Assembly (NCBI GenBank): GCA_910589555.1
Contig: CAJUTE010000023.1
Span: 1-41,574 of the forward strand
Origin: an uncultured Muribaculum sp.
Lineage (GTDB): Bacteria; Bacteroidota; Bacteroidia; Bacteroidales; Muribaculaceae
Direction of reading: 5' to 3'
Length of the DNA: 41,574 nucleotides
The position numbers and the translations under genes are program-made. Shown piece by piece: positions 22,155-30,885 of the stretch. The notes beneath the pieces were generated by a model, which had not been told where the DNA came from, did not search any database, and saw only the letters and a list, made by a program, of their open reading frames with translations. Each line of letters starts with the position of its first letter. The first letter of the stretch is position 1.

Positions 22155-23834
22155 ATGAAACTATTACATCTCGGTCTTTCCGCAGCAGCAACACTTTTGT
22201 TGCCGGCAGTGTCACAAGCTCAGAGTGCGGTGGATTTATACAATATGAATCGTCCCGATTTGAGGGGAACAGCCCGCTTCATGTCGATGGGCGGCGCGTT
22301 TACAGCTCTTGGCGGCGATCTTTCGTCGCTGAATCAGAATCCTGCCGGTATAGGTATATATCGCAGCAGTGAACTGGGATTGACATTGAATCTTGATTTC
22401 CAGTCGTCGTCAGCTACTGCGCAAGGAAACAAAACTGAGGAGAATCAGACCAAGTTCTCGTTCAATAATTTCGGCTACGTGGGTACGATGCCTTTAAATT
22501 CGACAGGGTTACAGTCGATATCATGGGGCGCCACTTACTCAAGAGTAGCATCATTTGACCGCATCAACAGCGGGCGTATCGGCAATCTTGCCGGCGCGTC
22601 TTTGAGCAATTATATAGCAGCCATGTCTAATACCGGAGGATATTATCCCGATTCTCAGGCACCCGATGGGTTGCTGTTCGGCGACAACTACAATCCTTAT
22701 CTTGACGGAAATGCCGGCTGGCTCGATATCCTTGCTTTTCAAGGATATGTGACAAATGACACATATTCTTCCGATGGCTTTAGCGGATTTCAGGGATTGA
22801 TGGGCGAGGGCACTACCGGCAGCGCATGGTTCAAAACCCGCGAGAAAGGATATGTCGATGAGTACTCATTCAACATTGGCGGTAACGTAAACGATGTGGT
22901 TTATTGGGGTGTCGGTATCGGAGTGACCGATATGGACTACAAAGCGTTGACTCAATACGGTGAAAATCTGGATAACGCATACATCACGGCGAAACGCATC
23001 GCTCCTGATCAGAACGGTGATGAAGTTTATGAACTCACCAATGGTACGGCTGACTATGCGTTGACAAGCCACTTGCATTCGAGCGGTTCCGGTTTTAACT
23101 TTAAGTTTGGTGTGATTGTTAAGCCCATCAATGAGCTTCGTTTGGGATTTGCCGTTCACACCCCCACATGGTATCAGATGACCGACACCTATTGGGGTGC
23201 TATCGATTACAATTATATGCCTTCTGACAACAGCATCTACACATCATCGCTTAACGGAAATGTCATTACCGATGAAGGATACACCGGTTCTTTCGACTAT
23301 AATATGCGTTCGCCTTGGCGCATGATGTTCGGTATTGCCGGAGTGATTGGCAAGCAGGGTCTGATCAGCGCCGATTACGAATACCGTGGCAATAATGTGA
23401 TGCAGTCGTCAGATGTGGACGGATACACATACGAAGATGTCAAGAGCGATGTCAAGACTTATTACAAAGGTACACACATCTTCCGTCTTGGAGGAGAGTT
23501 GCGTGTCACCCCGCAATTGAGCTTGCGTGTGGGATACAGCTATGAGACTTCTCCGGTGAAGAAGCAGGCTGAGAACGACGGTGAATTTATTTGGACTGCC
23601 GGAACAAACCCGAGCTATACATTTGACCGCCACACCCAGTATGTGACAGCCGGTCTCGGATATCGTTTCAGCTCGTTCTATGTGGATCTGGCATACGTGA
23701 ACAAGCAGCGTGAAACCACTTATCACGCCTTTACGCCGCTGATTGTGGGTGGAAGCACTCTCCAGGGTTCACCTTCAGCAAAGATTAAAGATAATAACAA
23801 TCAGGTTGTGCTTTCTTTTGGCTACAAGTTCTGA
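22155..23834 (+). CDS. OmpP1/FadL-like outer-membrane barrel protein
   Basis: This 559-residue protein has a signal peptide ending in SQAQ. The FadL-superfamily-like start is LYNMNRPDLRGTARFMSMGGAFTALGGDLSSLNQNPAGIGIYRSSELG. Long alternating beta segments end in VVLSFGYKF with a terminal Phe. It is longer than the FadL-like protein at 9154-10509 and fits the Bacteroidetes outer-membrane group often named hemin receptor. That name is an inherited annotation, and I see no haem-binding evidence. It is probably co-transcribed with the Trp/Gly-rich protein. Confidence 0.82.
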   Translation: MKLLHLGLSAAATLLLPAVSQAQSAVDLYNMNRPDLRGTARFMSMGGAFTALGGDLSSLNQNPAGIGIYRSSELGLTLNLDFQSSSATAQGNKTEENQTKFSFNNFGYVGTMPLNSTGLQSISWGATYSRVASFDRINSGRIGNLAGASLSNYIAAMSNTGGYYPDSQAPDGLLFGDNYNPYLDGNAGWLDILAFQGYVTNDTYSSDGFSGFQGLMGEGTTGSAWFKTREKGYVDEYSFNIGGNVNDVVYWGVGIGVTDMDYKALTQYGENLDNAYITAKRIAPDQNGDEVYELTNGTADYALTSHLHSSGSGFNFKFGVIVKPINELRLGFAVHTPTWYQMTDTYWGAIDYNYMPSDNSIYTSSLNGNVITDEGYTGSFDYNMRSPWRMMFGIAGVIGKQGLISADYEYRGNNVMQSSDVDGYTYEDVKSDVKTYYKGTHIFRLGGELRVTPQLSLRVGYSYETSPVKKQAENDGEFIWTAGTNPSYTFDRHTQYVTAGLGYRFSSFYVDLAYVNKQRETTYHAFTPLIVGGSTLQGSPSAKIKDNNNQVVLSFGYKF

Positions 23835-23852
23835 TGTGATGACAGTATAAAT

Positions 23853-23894
23853 GACCGGTTCGGATAGGTTTCTGTTCGAACCGGTCTGCGTTTT
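23853..23894 (+). terminator. Hairpin terminator after the barrel-protein gene
   Basis: A 10-bp perfect stem pairs gaccggttcg (23853-23862) with cgaaccggtc (23877-23886), followed by tgcgtttt. The T-run is short. Confidence 0.6.
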
Positions 23895-23918
23895 AAACCA
23901 ATTACAGTAATTCGGACT

Positions 23919-25937
23919 ATGGCAGTTGACAGAGGGATCGATCTTGATAATCCTGAATTTCAGTGTGCGTGGGAGCTTATCAAAAACACCAATCAATCAG
24001 TTTTTCTTACCGGAAAAGCCGGTACGGGTAAGTCGACGTTTCTTAAATACATTTGCCGCAACACAAAGAAGAAATATGTGGTGCTGGCACCTACAGGTAT
24101 TGCCGCCGTGAATGTAGGTGGTGTCACGCTACACTCTTTTTTCCGTATGCCATTCAAGCCTCTGCTGCCCGATGACCCGCAATTCAAGGAGAATCGTCTG
24201 AAGGAACGCTTGAAATATAGCCGCTCACAGCTTAAGCTGCTTCAGAACCTTGAACTGATTATTATTGATGAGATATCAATGGTGAGAGCCGATATAATAG
24301 ATTTCATTGATAAAGTCCTGCGAGTATTCTCCAATAATAAACGAGAGCCTTTCGGCGGCAAACAACTTTTGCTGATCGGCGATATATTTCAGTTGGAACC
24401 GGTGGTTACTGCCGACATGCGTGATATTCTTTCGAGATATTATCCTAACAACTACTTTTTCTCAGCCCATGCCTTTGACAATATAAAGCTTGTGTCGATC
24501 GAGCTTCGTAAAGTGTATCGCCAGAATGAGCCGAGATTCATCGAAATGCTTGACCGCATAAGAACGGGGCGTCCTCATAAAAACGACCTCGAGCTCTTGA
24601 ACTCCAAAGCCGGGCATAAGCTCGATAAAGACAAGATGACAATGACCCTTGCTACAACGAGGGCATCAGTGGATGCCATCAATGATGAAAGGCTTGCTGA
24701 GCTTCTGTCGTCCGAAGTGGTGTGCACAGGCATAATAAGCGGTGATTTTCCTGAGAACTCATTGCCGACCCTGCTTGAACTCACATTGAAGGTGGGCGCT
24801 CAGATTGTGTTCATAAAAAATGATATGACCAAGCGTTGGGTGAATGGCACAATAGGATGCATCGTGGCTATTGAAGATGAGTTTCTGCGCATAGAGGTGG
24901 AGTCGGGTGAGATTTACACCGTTGGGCAGGAGGTGTGGAGCAATATAAAGTATGAATATGACGAAAAGGCGAAGAAGATCAATGAGATTGTGCTTGGAAC
25001 CTTTACTCAATATCCTGTGAAACTTGCCTGGGCGTTGACGATACACAAAAGCCAGGGACTCACATTTAATGATGTGTCGATAGATTTCGGTCACGGAGCC
25101 TTCAGCGGCGGTCAGGCATACGTAGCGTTGAGCCGGTGCCGCAGTCTGGAAGGGATGTCGCTCGTTTCCACGATAAATGAACGAGACGTATTTGTCAATC
25201 CGCGTATAGTGGAGTTCAGCAGTTCATTTAATAATAAGGGACAAATTGATGAAGCCATTAGAAAAGCGAGAATCAAAAGCGTGTTTTCTAAAATCATCTC
25301 AGCTCTTGAAGATGGACGCATTTCCGATGGTTTTGATTCATACATCGAGTTGATGAGTGCGATACCTGATGTAAATGAAGCGCTCACACCGCAGTTGTCG
25401 CGGTTTATAAAGAAAAAATTGCGTGGGGGTGAGAAATACCGTATAGAGGCTGAAGACTTGAAGCGGCGTCTCGAAGAGGACAGGCAGCGTTTCCAGCGTC
25501 TTGCCTCGGAATATGTGGCGATGGGCAACGAATGCCTTGCCGAGGGAATGGATCCTACTCCTATACTGGCAAATTATAATAAGGCAATTGACATATATCC
25601 CGATTGTGTGGATGCATGGATCGGCAAGGGAAAAACTTTTGCCGGCATAGATGATGCTGACGAGGCTTTGAACGCATATAACGAGGCGGAACGGATTTTG
25701 AAGGAGTATCCTGATAAGCAGAAAGGTTATAGAGTCGCTATAGCCAAAGGGAATATGTATTTTAAGCTTGATGATATGGTTCAGGCTCTTGACAATTATC
25801 TCCGTGCGTCAGATCTCCGTGAAGATAGTTCTTCGGCACATACGCTTATCGCAAATGTATATGACCGCATAGGCGATAGCGAAAACGCTGAATATCACCG
25901 TGATCTTGCTCAAAGAAAACGCCGCAAACGCAAATGA
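23919..25937 (+). CDS. Pif1-like helicase with C-terminal TPR region
   Basis: This 672-residue protein starts with a superfamily 1 ATPase core. Walker A is GKAGTGKST (32-40), then APTGIAAVNVGGVTLHSFF, the DEISM Walker B (117-121), GDIFQLEPV, and the distal motifs LTIHKSQGLTFNDV and YVALSRCRSLEGM. These are Pif1/RecD-like motifs. After about residue 500 the sequence becomes coiled and then forms at least three TPR-like repeats (about 560-670: YNKAIDIYPDCVDAWIGKG, ALNAYNEAERIL, ALDNYLRASDL). Pif1 helicases unwind DNA 5' to 3'. The TPR tail should bind a protein partner, unknown here. It stands alone between two hairpins. Confidence 0.85.
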   Translation: MAVDRGIDLDNPEFQCAWELIKNTNQSVFLTGKAGTGKSTFLKYICRNTKKKYVVLAPTGIAAVNVGGVTLHSFFRMPFKPLLPDDPQFKENRLKERLKYSRSQLKLLQNLELIIIDEISMVRADIIDFIDKVLRVFSNNKREPFGGKQLLLIGDIFQLEPVVTADMRDILSRYYPNNYFFSAHAFDNIKLVSIELRKVYRQNEPRFIEMLDRIRTGRPHKNDLELLNSKAGHKLDKDKMTMTLATTRASVDAINDERLAELLSSEVVCTGIISGDFPENSLPTLLELTLKVGAQIVFIKNDMTKRWVNGTIGCIVAIEDEFLRIEVESGEIYTVGQEVWSNIKYEYDEKAKKINEIVLGTFTQYPVKLAWALTIHKSQGLTFNDVSIDFGHGAFSGGQAYVALSRCRSLEGMSLVSTINERDVFVNPRIVEFSSSFNNKGQIDEAIRKARIKSVFSKIISALEDGRISDGFDSYIELMSAIPDVNEALTPQLSRFIKKKLRGGEKYRIEAEDLKRRLEEDRQRFQRLASEYVAMGNECLAEGMDPTPILANYNKAIDIYPDCVDAWIGKGKTFAGIDDADEALNAYNEAERILKEYPDKQKGYRVAIAKGNMYFKLDDMVQALDNYLRASDLREDSSSAHTLIANVYDRIGDSENAEYHRDLAQRKRRKRK

Positions 25938-25963
25938 AATCTCATTTTGTGCGTGTGCGGCGT
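25919..25963. terminator. Imperfect hairpin between convergent genes
   Basis: acgccgca (25919-25926) pairs with tgcggcgt (25956-25963), and the pairing continues inward with mismatches. The left arm includes the last codons and stop of the helicase gene. There is no T-run, so termination strength is uncertain. It separates the helicase from convergent purT. Confidence 0.45.
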
Positions 25964-25988
25964 CGTTATCTGATAAGCTGTGCGTTAA

Positions 25989-27179
25989 TTAACGCTCCAA
26001 TACGTTGACCTTAAGAGCATCATAGGCTCTCGATGCTTTTTCGCGAGCCTCTTCGACGGTGTCGGCGGTGGCAAGGATTACACCCATGCGGCGATGACCT
26101 TTCACTTCCGGTTTGCCGAATATGCGCAGTTGCACTCCCGGTTCGGCAAGCACCTGCTCGAGATTGTCGAATTCGATCTTGTCGGTATCACCTTCTACAA
26201 CCACAGCGCGTGATGCTGACGGTCCATAGAATCGGATAGAGGGTACCGGCAATCCGAGCAATGCTCTTGCGTGGAGTCCGAACTCGCTTAAATCCTGAGA
26301 AATCATGGTTACCATGCCTGTATCGTGAGGACGTGGAGATACTTCGCTGAATATCACGTCATCACCTTTAATGAACAGCTCTACGCCGAAAATTCCATAA
26401 CCACCAAGGGCATCGGTGATTTTCTTCGCGATTTCACGAGCGCGTTCCAGCGCGAGGGGCGACATGGGTTGCGGTTGCCATGAGTAGCGGTAGTCGCCAT
26501 CGACTTGGATGTGTCCAACCGGTTCGCAATAGGTGGTGCCCGATATGCTTCTTACTGTAAGCAGGGTGATTTCATAATCAAAATCCACAAAGCCCTCGAC
26601 AATCACTTTGCCGGCTCCGGCACGTCCGCCTTCCTGAGAAATTTTCCAAGAGTTTTCAATATCATCGGGTGTTTTAGCCACGCTCTGTCCATGACCGGAA
26701 GAGCTCATTACCGGCTTGATGACACACGGCAGTCCCACGGCTTCTATTGCAGCCTTGAATTCATCGTAGTTTTCGGCGAATCTATAAGGCGAAGTGGGCA
26801 ATCCGAGTTCTTCAGCGGCAAGGCGGCGTATTCCCTCGCGATTCATAGTGAGCCATGCGGCACGTGCTGTCGGGGTGACATTGTATCCCTCTTTTTCTAA
26901 CTCAAGGAGTTCGGGTGTGGCGATTGCTTCAACCTCAGGGATGATATGGTCGGGACGTTCAAGCTCGATTACTTCGCGTAATGCTTTAGGATCAAGCATA
27001 TTTATCACATGGCTGCGGTGGGCAACCTGCATTGCCGGAGCGTTGGGGTAGCGATCACACGCGATAACCTCCACGCCGTGTCGCATTAGTTCGATAGCAA
27101 CTTCTTTGCCTAACTCTCCACTTCCAAGGAGCAACGCTTTGCGAGCCACCGGAGTCAAAACGGAACCGATTTTGTTCAT
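25989..27179 (-). CDS. purT: Formate-dependent phosphoribosylglycinamide formyltransferase
   Basis: This 396-residue ATP-grasp enzyme uses formate and ATP to convert GAR to formyl-GAR, the folate-independent route for step three of purine synthesis. The N-terminal segment ALLLGSGELGKEVAIELMRHGVEVIACDRY is diagnostic, as are MNREGIRRLAAEELGLPTSPYRFA, CVIKPVMSSSGHGQSV, and the metal-binding GVELFIKGDDVIFSEVSPRPHDTGMVT. The length is normal. It is divergent from the DUF1599 gene and probably monocistronic. Confidence 0.97.
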   Translation of the reverse strand: MNKIGSVLTPVARKALLLGSGELGKEVAIELMRHGVEVIACDRYPNAPAMQVAHRSHVINMLDPKALREVIELERPDHIIPEVEAIATPELLELEKEGYNVTPTARAAWLTMNREGIRRLAAEELGLPTSPYRFAENYDEFKAAIEAVGLPCVIKPVMSSSGHGQSVAKTPDDIENSWKISQEGGRAGAGKVIVEGFVDFDYEITLLTVRSISGTTYCEPVGHIQVDGDYRYSWQPQPMSPLALERAREIAKKITDALGGYGIFGVELFIKGDDVIFSEVSPRPHDTGMVTMISQDLSEFGLHARALLGLPVPSIRFYGPSASRAVVVEGDTDKIEFDNLEQVLAEPGVQLRIFGKPEVKGHRRMGVILATADTVEEAREKASRAYDALKVNVLER

Positions 27180-27219
27180 AGCGGAATCTCTGAATTTGGT
27201 TTATTATATTTTTTCTCCA

Positions 27220-27227
27220 CAAAATTA
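27220..27227 (-). promoter_or_regulatory. Bacteroidetes -7 element (TAATTTTG) for purT
   Basis: On the minus strand it reads TAATTTTG, 41 nt before the purT ATG. Confidence 0.5.
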
Positions 27228-27250
27228 CCCAATTTTTTGGTATTTCTATG

Positions 27251-27258
27251 TAATTTTG
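27251..27258 (+). promoter_or_regulatory. Bacteroidetes -7 element (TAATTTTG)
   Basis: TAATTTTG lies 18 nt before the ATG at 27277. It is identical to, and divergent from, the box at 27220-27227, with 23 bp between the two, the same spacing as at 5771-5809. Confidence 0.5.
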
Positions 27259-27276
27259 TGTGCTAAACATCTATTT

Positions 27277-27825
27277 ATGGCTGATACAATAACCCAATTT
27301 GACCATGCGCTTGCTTTATGCCGTGATATTTTTGTAAAAAAATTGACTGATTACGGAGCTTCCTGGCGTATAATGCGACCGCAGTCTGTGACTGACCAGA
27401 TATTTATAAAGGCTACCCGCATCCGTTCGTTGGAGACAAAGGGAGTGTCGAAAGTGGGAGAGGGTATTCTTCCCGAGTTTATCGCAATTGTCAATTACGG
27501 CATAATAGGGCTTATCCAATTGCAGCTCGGTTATAGTGATACCGATGACATGGCGCCCGCAGAAGTAATCAAGCTTTATGATAAGCTGATCGCCGAAACC
27601 CGCGAATTGATGATACGCAAAAATCATGATTACGACGAGGCTTGGCGCGGAATGAGGGTTCACTCTTATACCGATATAATCCTCCAGAAACTTATGCGCA
27701 CGAAACAGATTGAGGATAACAGCGGCATGACGATCATCTCGGAAGGGATTGACGCCAATTATCAGGATATGATCAATTATTCGGTGTTTGCCATCATAAA
27801 ACTTACCGAGAGCGATGGAAACTAA
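27277..27825 (+). CDS. DUF1599 family protein
   Basis: This 182-residue cytoplasmic protein starts at the ATG at 27277 (MADTITQFDHALALCRDIF), just after a -7 box, so longer N-terminal readings are excluded. It contains two similar halves: KKLTDYGASWRIMRPQSVTDQIFIKATRIRSLE and RKNHDYDEAWRGMRVHSYTDIILQKLMRTKQIE. Each is followed by an E/D-rich GI...N.Y.IIGL/FAIIKL helix. This internal duplication is a feature of DUF1599, whose function is not known to me; the helical, acidic pattern is reminiscent of MazG-like folds. Its stop overlaps the next gene by 11 nt. Confidence 0.85.
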   Translation: MADTITQFDHALALCRDIFVKKLTDYGASWRIMRPQSVTDQIFIKATRIRSLETKGVSKVGEGILPEFIAIVNYGIIGLIQLQLGYSDTDDMAPAEVIKLYDKLIAETRELMIRKNHDYDEAWRGMRVHSYTDIILQKLMRTKQIEDNSGMTIISEGIDANYQDMINYSVFAIIKLTESDGN

Positions 27826-29086
27826 GACTCAGGAGCTGACTGAGGTCGCCAAGCATGATTCATTGACCGTGGCGTTAGTGTGGATTTTCCGCATTCTTGT
27901 GGGAGGCACGTTTATCATGTCGGGTCTTACAAAAATGATAGACCTGTATGGCTCCGTGTATAAAATAGAGCAATATCTTGCCGTGTGGGACATGATGCAG
28001 CCGCGCACATTGGTGCTCGGTATGGCGATATGCCTTTCCGGAGTGGAATTCCTTCTCGGATTTCTTTTATTGCTCGGATGCTACAAGAGGTCGGCATCTT
28101 ATCTGCTCACGATGATAATGGCAGGAATGCTCGTCCTGTCGGCGTATATCATGATTGCTGATCCTGTTGATGATTGCGGATGTTTCGGGGATTTTCTGGT
28201 AATATCAAATACTGCCACATTCTTGAAAAACGTAGTGCTTGTGGCTATGCTTGTGTATTTGTGTCTCAGAAATTCACGGGTTGACGGCTTGTTTACCACT
28301 TATTCGCAATGGCTTGTAGCTTTTTTTGCGATTCTATATCTGTGTGTTATAGGGTATTTCGGTTTCAATGTGCAGCCTTTGGCTGATTTCCGTCCTTATC
28401 CGGTGGGCACGTATCTTATTCCGCCTGCAGATGATGAGGAGACTGACATCAAGTTTGTATATGAGAAAAACGGGGTCAAAGAAACATTCTCGGTAGACAA
28501 TCTTCCTGACAGCACATGGACTTTTGTGGATCGCATAGAGGAGGCTCCGGTTGCCGATAAGCGGAATTTCGCGGTATTTGACGGCGATGAGGAGGTTACC
28601 GAAGATGTGATTTCGAACGAGGGTAATCAATTGCTGTTGCTTATACCGGAATTGTCGACTATCGACGTGTCGTCGACGTATCTCATTAATGAGATGAATC
28701 GCTATATCACAAGCCGAGGGGGCGATATGATAGGTATAATAGGCACAGGAGCGGAGGGAATAGAGCAATGGCGTGACATCTCGATGGCTTCATACGACAT
28801 ATACAGTGCCGATGATACCTCGATAAAGGAGGTTGCCCGAGGAAATGTGGCGATGGTTTATCTGAAAGACGGGATTATACAATGGAAACGTACGCTGACA
28901 TCGATTGACAGTGATCTTTTTGTGTCACCTGACGATTCGGTTCTTGACCGTCTTGCTTATTCAGGGCGCAGCTATTTGGGTTTGTTCACGCTCGTTTTTC
29001 TGGGACTTGAGCTTGCTCTTTGGATCGTGGATCGTAGCGGTCGTGCGGTTAAATTGCATTTTACTCGTAAAAATCGAAAAAAATAA
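27815..29086 (+). CDS. DoxX/MauE-like membrane protein (BT_3928 type)
   Basis: This 423-residue inner-membrane protein has four N-terminal helices in a DoxX/MauE arrangement (RILVGGTFIMSGLTKMIDLYGSVYKIEQYL, then LSGVEFLLGFLLLLG). A CGCFGD motif follows at about residue 113, a Cys pair typical of MauE-like proteins. A fifth helix, a periplasmic region of about 200 residues and a final helix (about 390-412) precede a basic tail. Bacteroidetes proteins of this layout are annotated BT_3928 family. The Cys pair suggests a role in redox transfer. It overlaps the DUF1599 gene by 11 nt and precedes tpiA. Confidence 0.82.
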   Translation: METKTQELTEVAKHDSLTVALVWIFRILVGGTFIMSGLTKMIDLYGSVYKIEQYLAVWDMMQPRTLVLGMAICLSGVEFLLGFLLLLGCYKRSASYLLTMIMAGMLVLSAYIMIADPVDDCGCFGDFLVISNTATFLKNVVLVAMLVYLCLRNSRVDGLFTTYSQWLVAFFAILYLCVIGYFGFNVQPLADFRPYPVGTYLIPPADDEETDIKFVYEKNGVKETFSVDNLPDSTWTFVDRIEEAPVADKRNFAVFDGDEEVTEDVISNEGNQLLLLIPELSTIDVSSTYLINEMNRYITSRGGDMIGIIGTGAEGIEQWRDISMASYDIYSADDTSIKEVARGNVAMVYLKDGIIQWKRTLTSIDSDLFVSPDDSVLDRLAYSGRSYLGLFTLVFLGLELALWIVDRSGRAVKLHFTRKNRKK

Positions 29087-29087
29087 T

Positions 29088-29095
29088 TAAATTTG
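29088..29095 (+). promoter_or_regulatory. Possible -7 element (TAAATTTG) for tpiA
   Basis: TAAATTTG matches TAnnTTTG and would give tpiA (ATG 29232) a leader of about 130 nt. The rest of the gap is AT-rich with no other feature seen. Confidence 0.4.
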
Positions 29096-29231
29096 TACGA
29101 CTTTTAGTTATAGGGTCATATAAAAACCGAATGCTAATTGTTGACTTGATTACTAAGTCTTATCATTTAATGAATTCTGAAGATAAGTACAAAATTCTAA
29201 GTATAAATATAAAGTTTTAAGTTTTTAAATA

Positions 29232-29990
29232 ATGAGAAAGAAAATTGTTGCCGGAAACTGGAAGATGAACACCACACTCCAGGAAGGCGTGGCTCTTGCC
29301 AAAGAAGTGAATGAGGCTCTTAAGGATGCAACCCCCAAGTGCGACGTAATTATCGCTGTGCCTTTCACTCACCTTGCTTCAATAAATGCAGTGATTGATC
29401 AGAACAAGCTCGGTCTTGGCGCTGAAAACTGTGCTGACCACAAGTCGGGCGCATATACCGGTGAGGTTTCTGCTTCAATGGTATCATCTACCGGAGCTAC
29501 TTATGTGATCCTCGGCCACTCAGAACGCCGTCAGTATTACGGTGAGACTTCAGAGACTCTTAAGGAAAAAGTGGCTCTTGCTTTTGAAAATCAGCTTACT
29601 CCCATCTTCTGTATCGGTGAAGTTCTTGAAGAACGTGAGAACGGCACATATCATGAAGTGGTTAAGAAGCAGATTGAAGATGCTTTGTTCCATCTTTCTG
29701 CTGAGGATTTCGGCAAGATTATCCTCGCTTATGAGCCGGTATGGGCTATCGGTACAGGTAAGACCGCTACCGATGATCAGGCAGAGGATATGCACGCATA
29801 TATCCGTGGCGTAATCGCTGAGAAGTATGGTAAGGAAGTTGCAGAAAATACTTCAATCCTTTACGGAGGAAGCTGCAAGCCTTCAAATGCCGCTCAGCTT
29901 TTTGCAAAACCTGATGTCGACGGCGGCCTCATCGGTGGCGCTTCACTCGATTCAGCTTCATTTATGGGCATTGTAAACGCGTTCAACTAA
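29232..29990 (+). CDS. tpiA: Triose-phosphate isomerase
   Basis: This 252-residue glycolytic enzyme interconverts dihydroxyacetone phosphate and glyceraldehyde 3-phosphate. The catalytic residues are present: Asn9 and Lys11 (GNWKM), His96 (LGHSERR) and Glu168 (AYEPVWAIGTG). The phosphate-binding segment YGGSCKPSNA and GGLIGGASL are also there. Length is normal. It ends 20 nt before a 20-bp perfect terminator stem shared with convergent kdsA. Confidence 0.98.
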   Translation: MRKKIVAGNWKMNTTLQEGVALAKEVNEALKDATPKCDVIIAVPFTHLASINAVIDQNKLGLGAENCADHKSGAYTGEVSASMVSSTGATYVILGHSERRQYYGETSETLKEKVALAFENQLTPIFCIGEVLEERENGTYHEVVKKQIEDALFHLSAEDFGKIILAYEPVWAIGTGKTATDDQAEDMHAYIRGVIAEKYGKEVAENTSILYGGSCKPSNAAQLFAKPDVDGGLIGGASLDSASFMGIVNAFN

Positions 29991-30010
29991 TATAGCGTAA
30001 TATAATTATA

Positions 30011-30054
30011 AATATAAATGGGAAAGATTCCAACGAATCTTTCCCATTTATATT
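30011..30054. terminator. Bidirectional terminator between tpiA and kdsA
   Basis: A perfect 20-bp stem pairs 30011-30030 with 30035-30054 around a 4-nt loop (caac). The GC-containing core gggaaagattc lies inside AT-rich ends, so the AT arms act as U-tracts in both directions. It begins directly after the kdsA stop codon. Confidence 0.85.
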
Positions 30055-30879
30055 TTATCTGAGTTTCGTCCAGAATTTGTTGATTGCCATTCTTATATCG
30101 GTCAGATGGCTGAGAAGAGAGGGGAGAAGCGATAGTTTGAGCATATTTGCTCCGTCGCTTTTCGCTTCGGCGGGATTCTGGTGAGTCTCAATAAATAGTC
30201 CGTCGGCACCCACGGCTATTCCGGCGCGTGCCACTGTCTCGATCAATTCAGGTCGACCACCGGTCACTCCCGCCATTTGATTCGGTTGCTGCAAGGAGTG
30301 GGTCACGTCAAGAATGACCGGTGCTCCGAACTGTTGCATGGTTGGTATTCCACGATAGTCCACAATGAGGTCCTGGTAGCCGAATGTGGTGCCGCGCTCG
30401 GTGATTGCCACTTGTGGATTTCCTGCATCCCTGACCTTCTGAACCGCGTGTTTCATAGCTTCCGGAGAAAGGAACTGACCTTTCTTTATGTTTACCATTT
30501 TCCCCGTTTTAGCGGCGGCGATGAGCAGATCGGTCTGGCGGCACAGGAATGCCGGAATCTGCAATATGTCCACGTATTCTGCGGCTATTGCAGCCTCTTC
30601 TTCGGTATGGATATCGGTCACTACCGGTATGTTGAATGTGTCATGCACTTTTTTGAGTATTTTCAGCGCTTTCTCATCTCCGATGCCTGTGAATGAATCT
30701 ATTCTTGAACGATTGGCTTTTCGATATGACCCTTTGAACACGTAGGGGATATTGAGCTTGGATGTCACTTCGCAAGCGAATTCGGCAATCTCAAGCGCCA
30801 TCTGTTCCCCCTCGATCACGCATGGACCGGCAAGAAGGAAAAAATTATCGGTGGCTGATGATTTTAAATAATTGAGCAT
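30055..30879 (-). CDS. kdsA: 3-deoxy-8-phosphooctulonate synthase (KDO-8-P synthase)
   Basis: This 274-residue enzyme condenses phosphoenolpyruvate and arabinose 5-phosphate in KDO synthesis for LPS. Signatures are FFLLAGPCVIEGEQMALEIA, YVFKGSYRKANRSRIDSFTGIG, the QIPAFLCRQTDLL and KKGQFLSPEAM segments, TERGTTFGYQDLIVDYR, and DVTHSLQQPNQ. Cys18 in GPC and the later Cys/His pattern would allow the metal-dependent subtype, but this is not certain. It lies 6 nt after rsmE and ends the minus-strand run. Confidence 0.96.
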   Translation of the reverse strand: MLNYLKSSATDNFFLLAGPCVIEGEQMALEIAEFACEVTSKLNIPYVFKGSYRKANRSRIDSFTGIGDEKALKILKKVHDTFNIPVVTDIHTEEEAAIAAEYVDILQIPAFLCRQTDLLIAAAKTGKMVNIKKGQFLSPEAMKHAVQKVRDAGNPQVAITERGTTFGYQDLIVDYRGIPTMQQFGAPVILDVTHSLQQPNQMAGVTGGRPELIETVARAGIAVGADGLFIETHQNPAEAKSDGANMLKLSLLPSLLSHLTDIRMAINKFWTKLR

Positions 30880-30885
30880 ATATCT

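Noticed and set aside
27106..27276. N-terminal extension of the DUF1599 protein
   Set aside because: It overlaps purT and the divergent promoters; the family start is at 27277.
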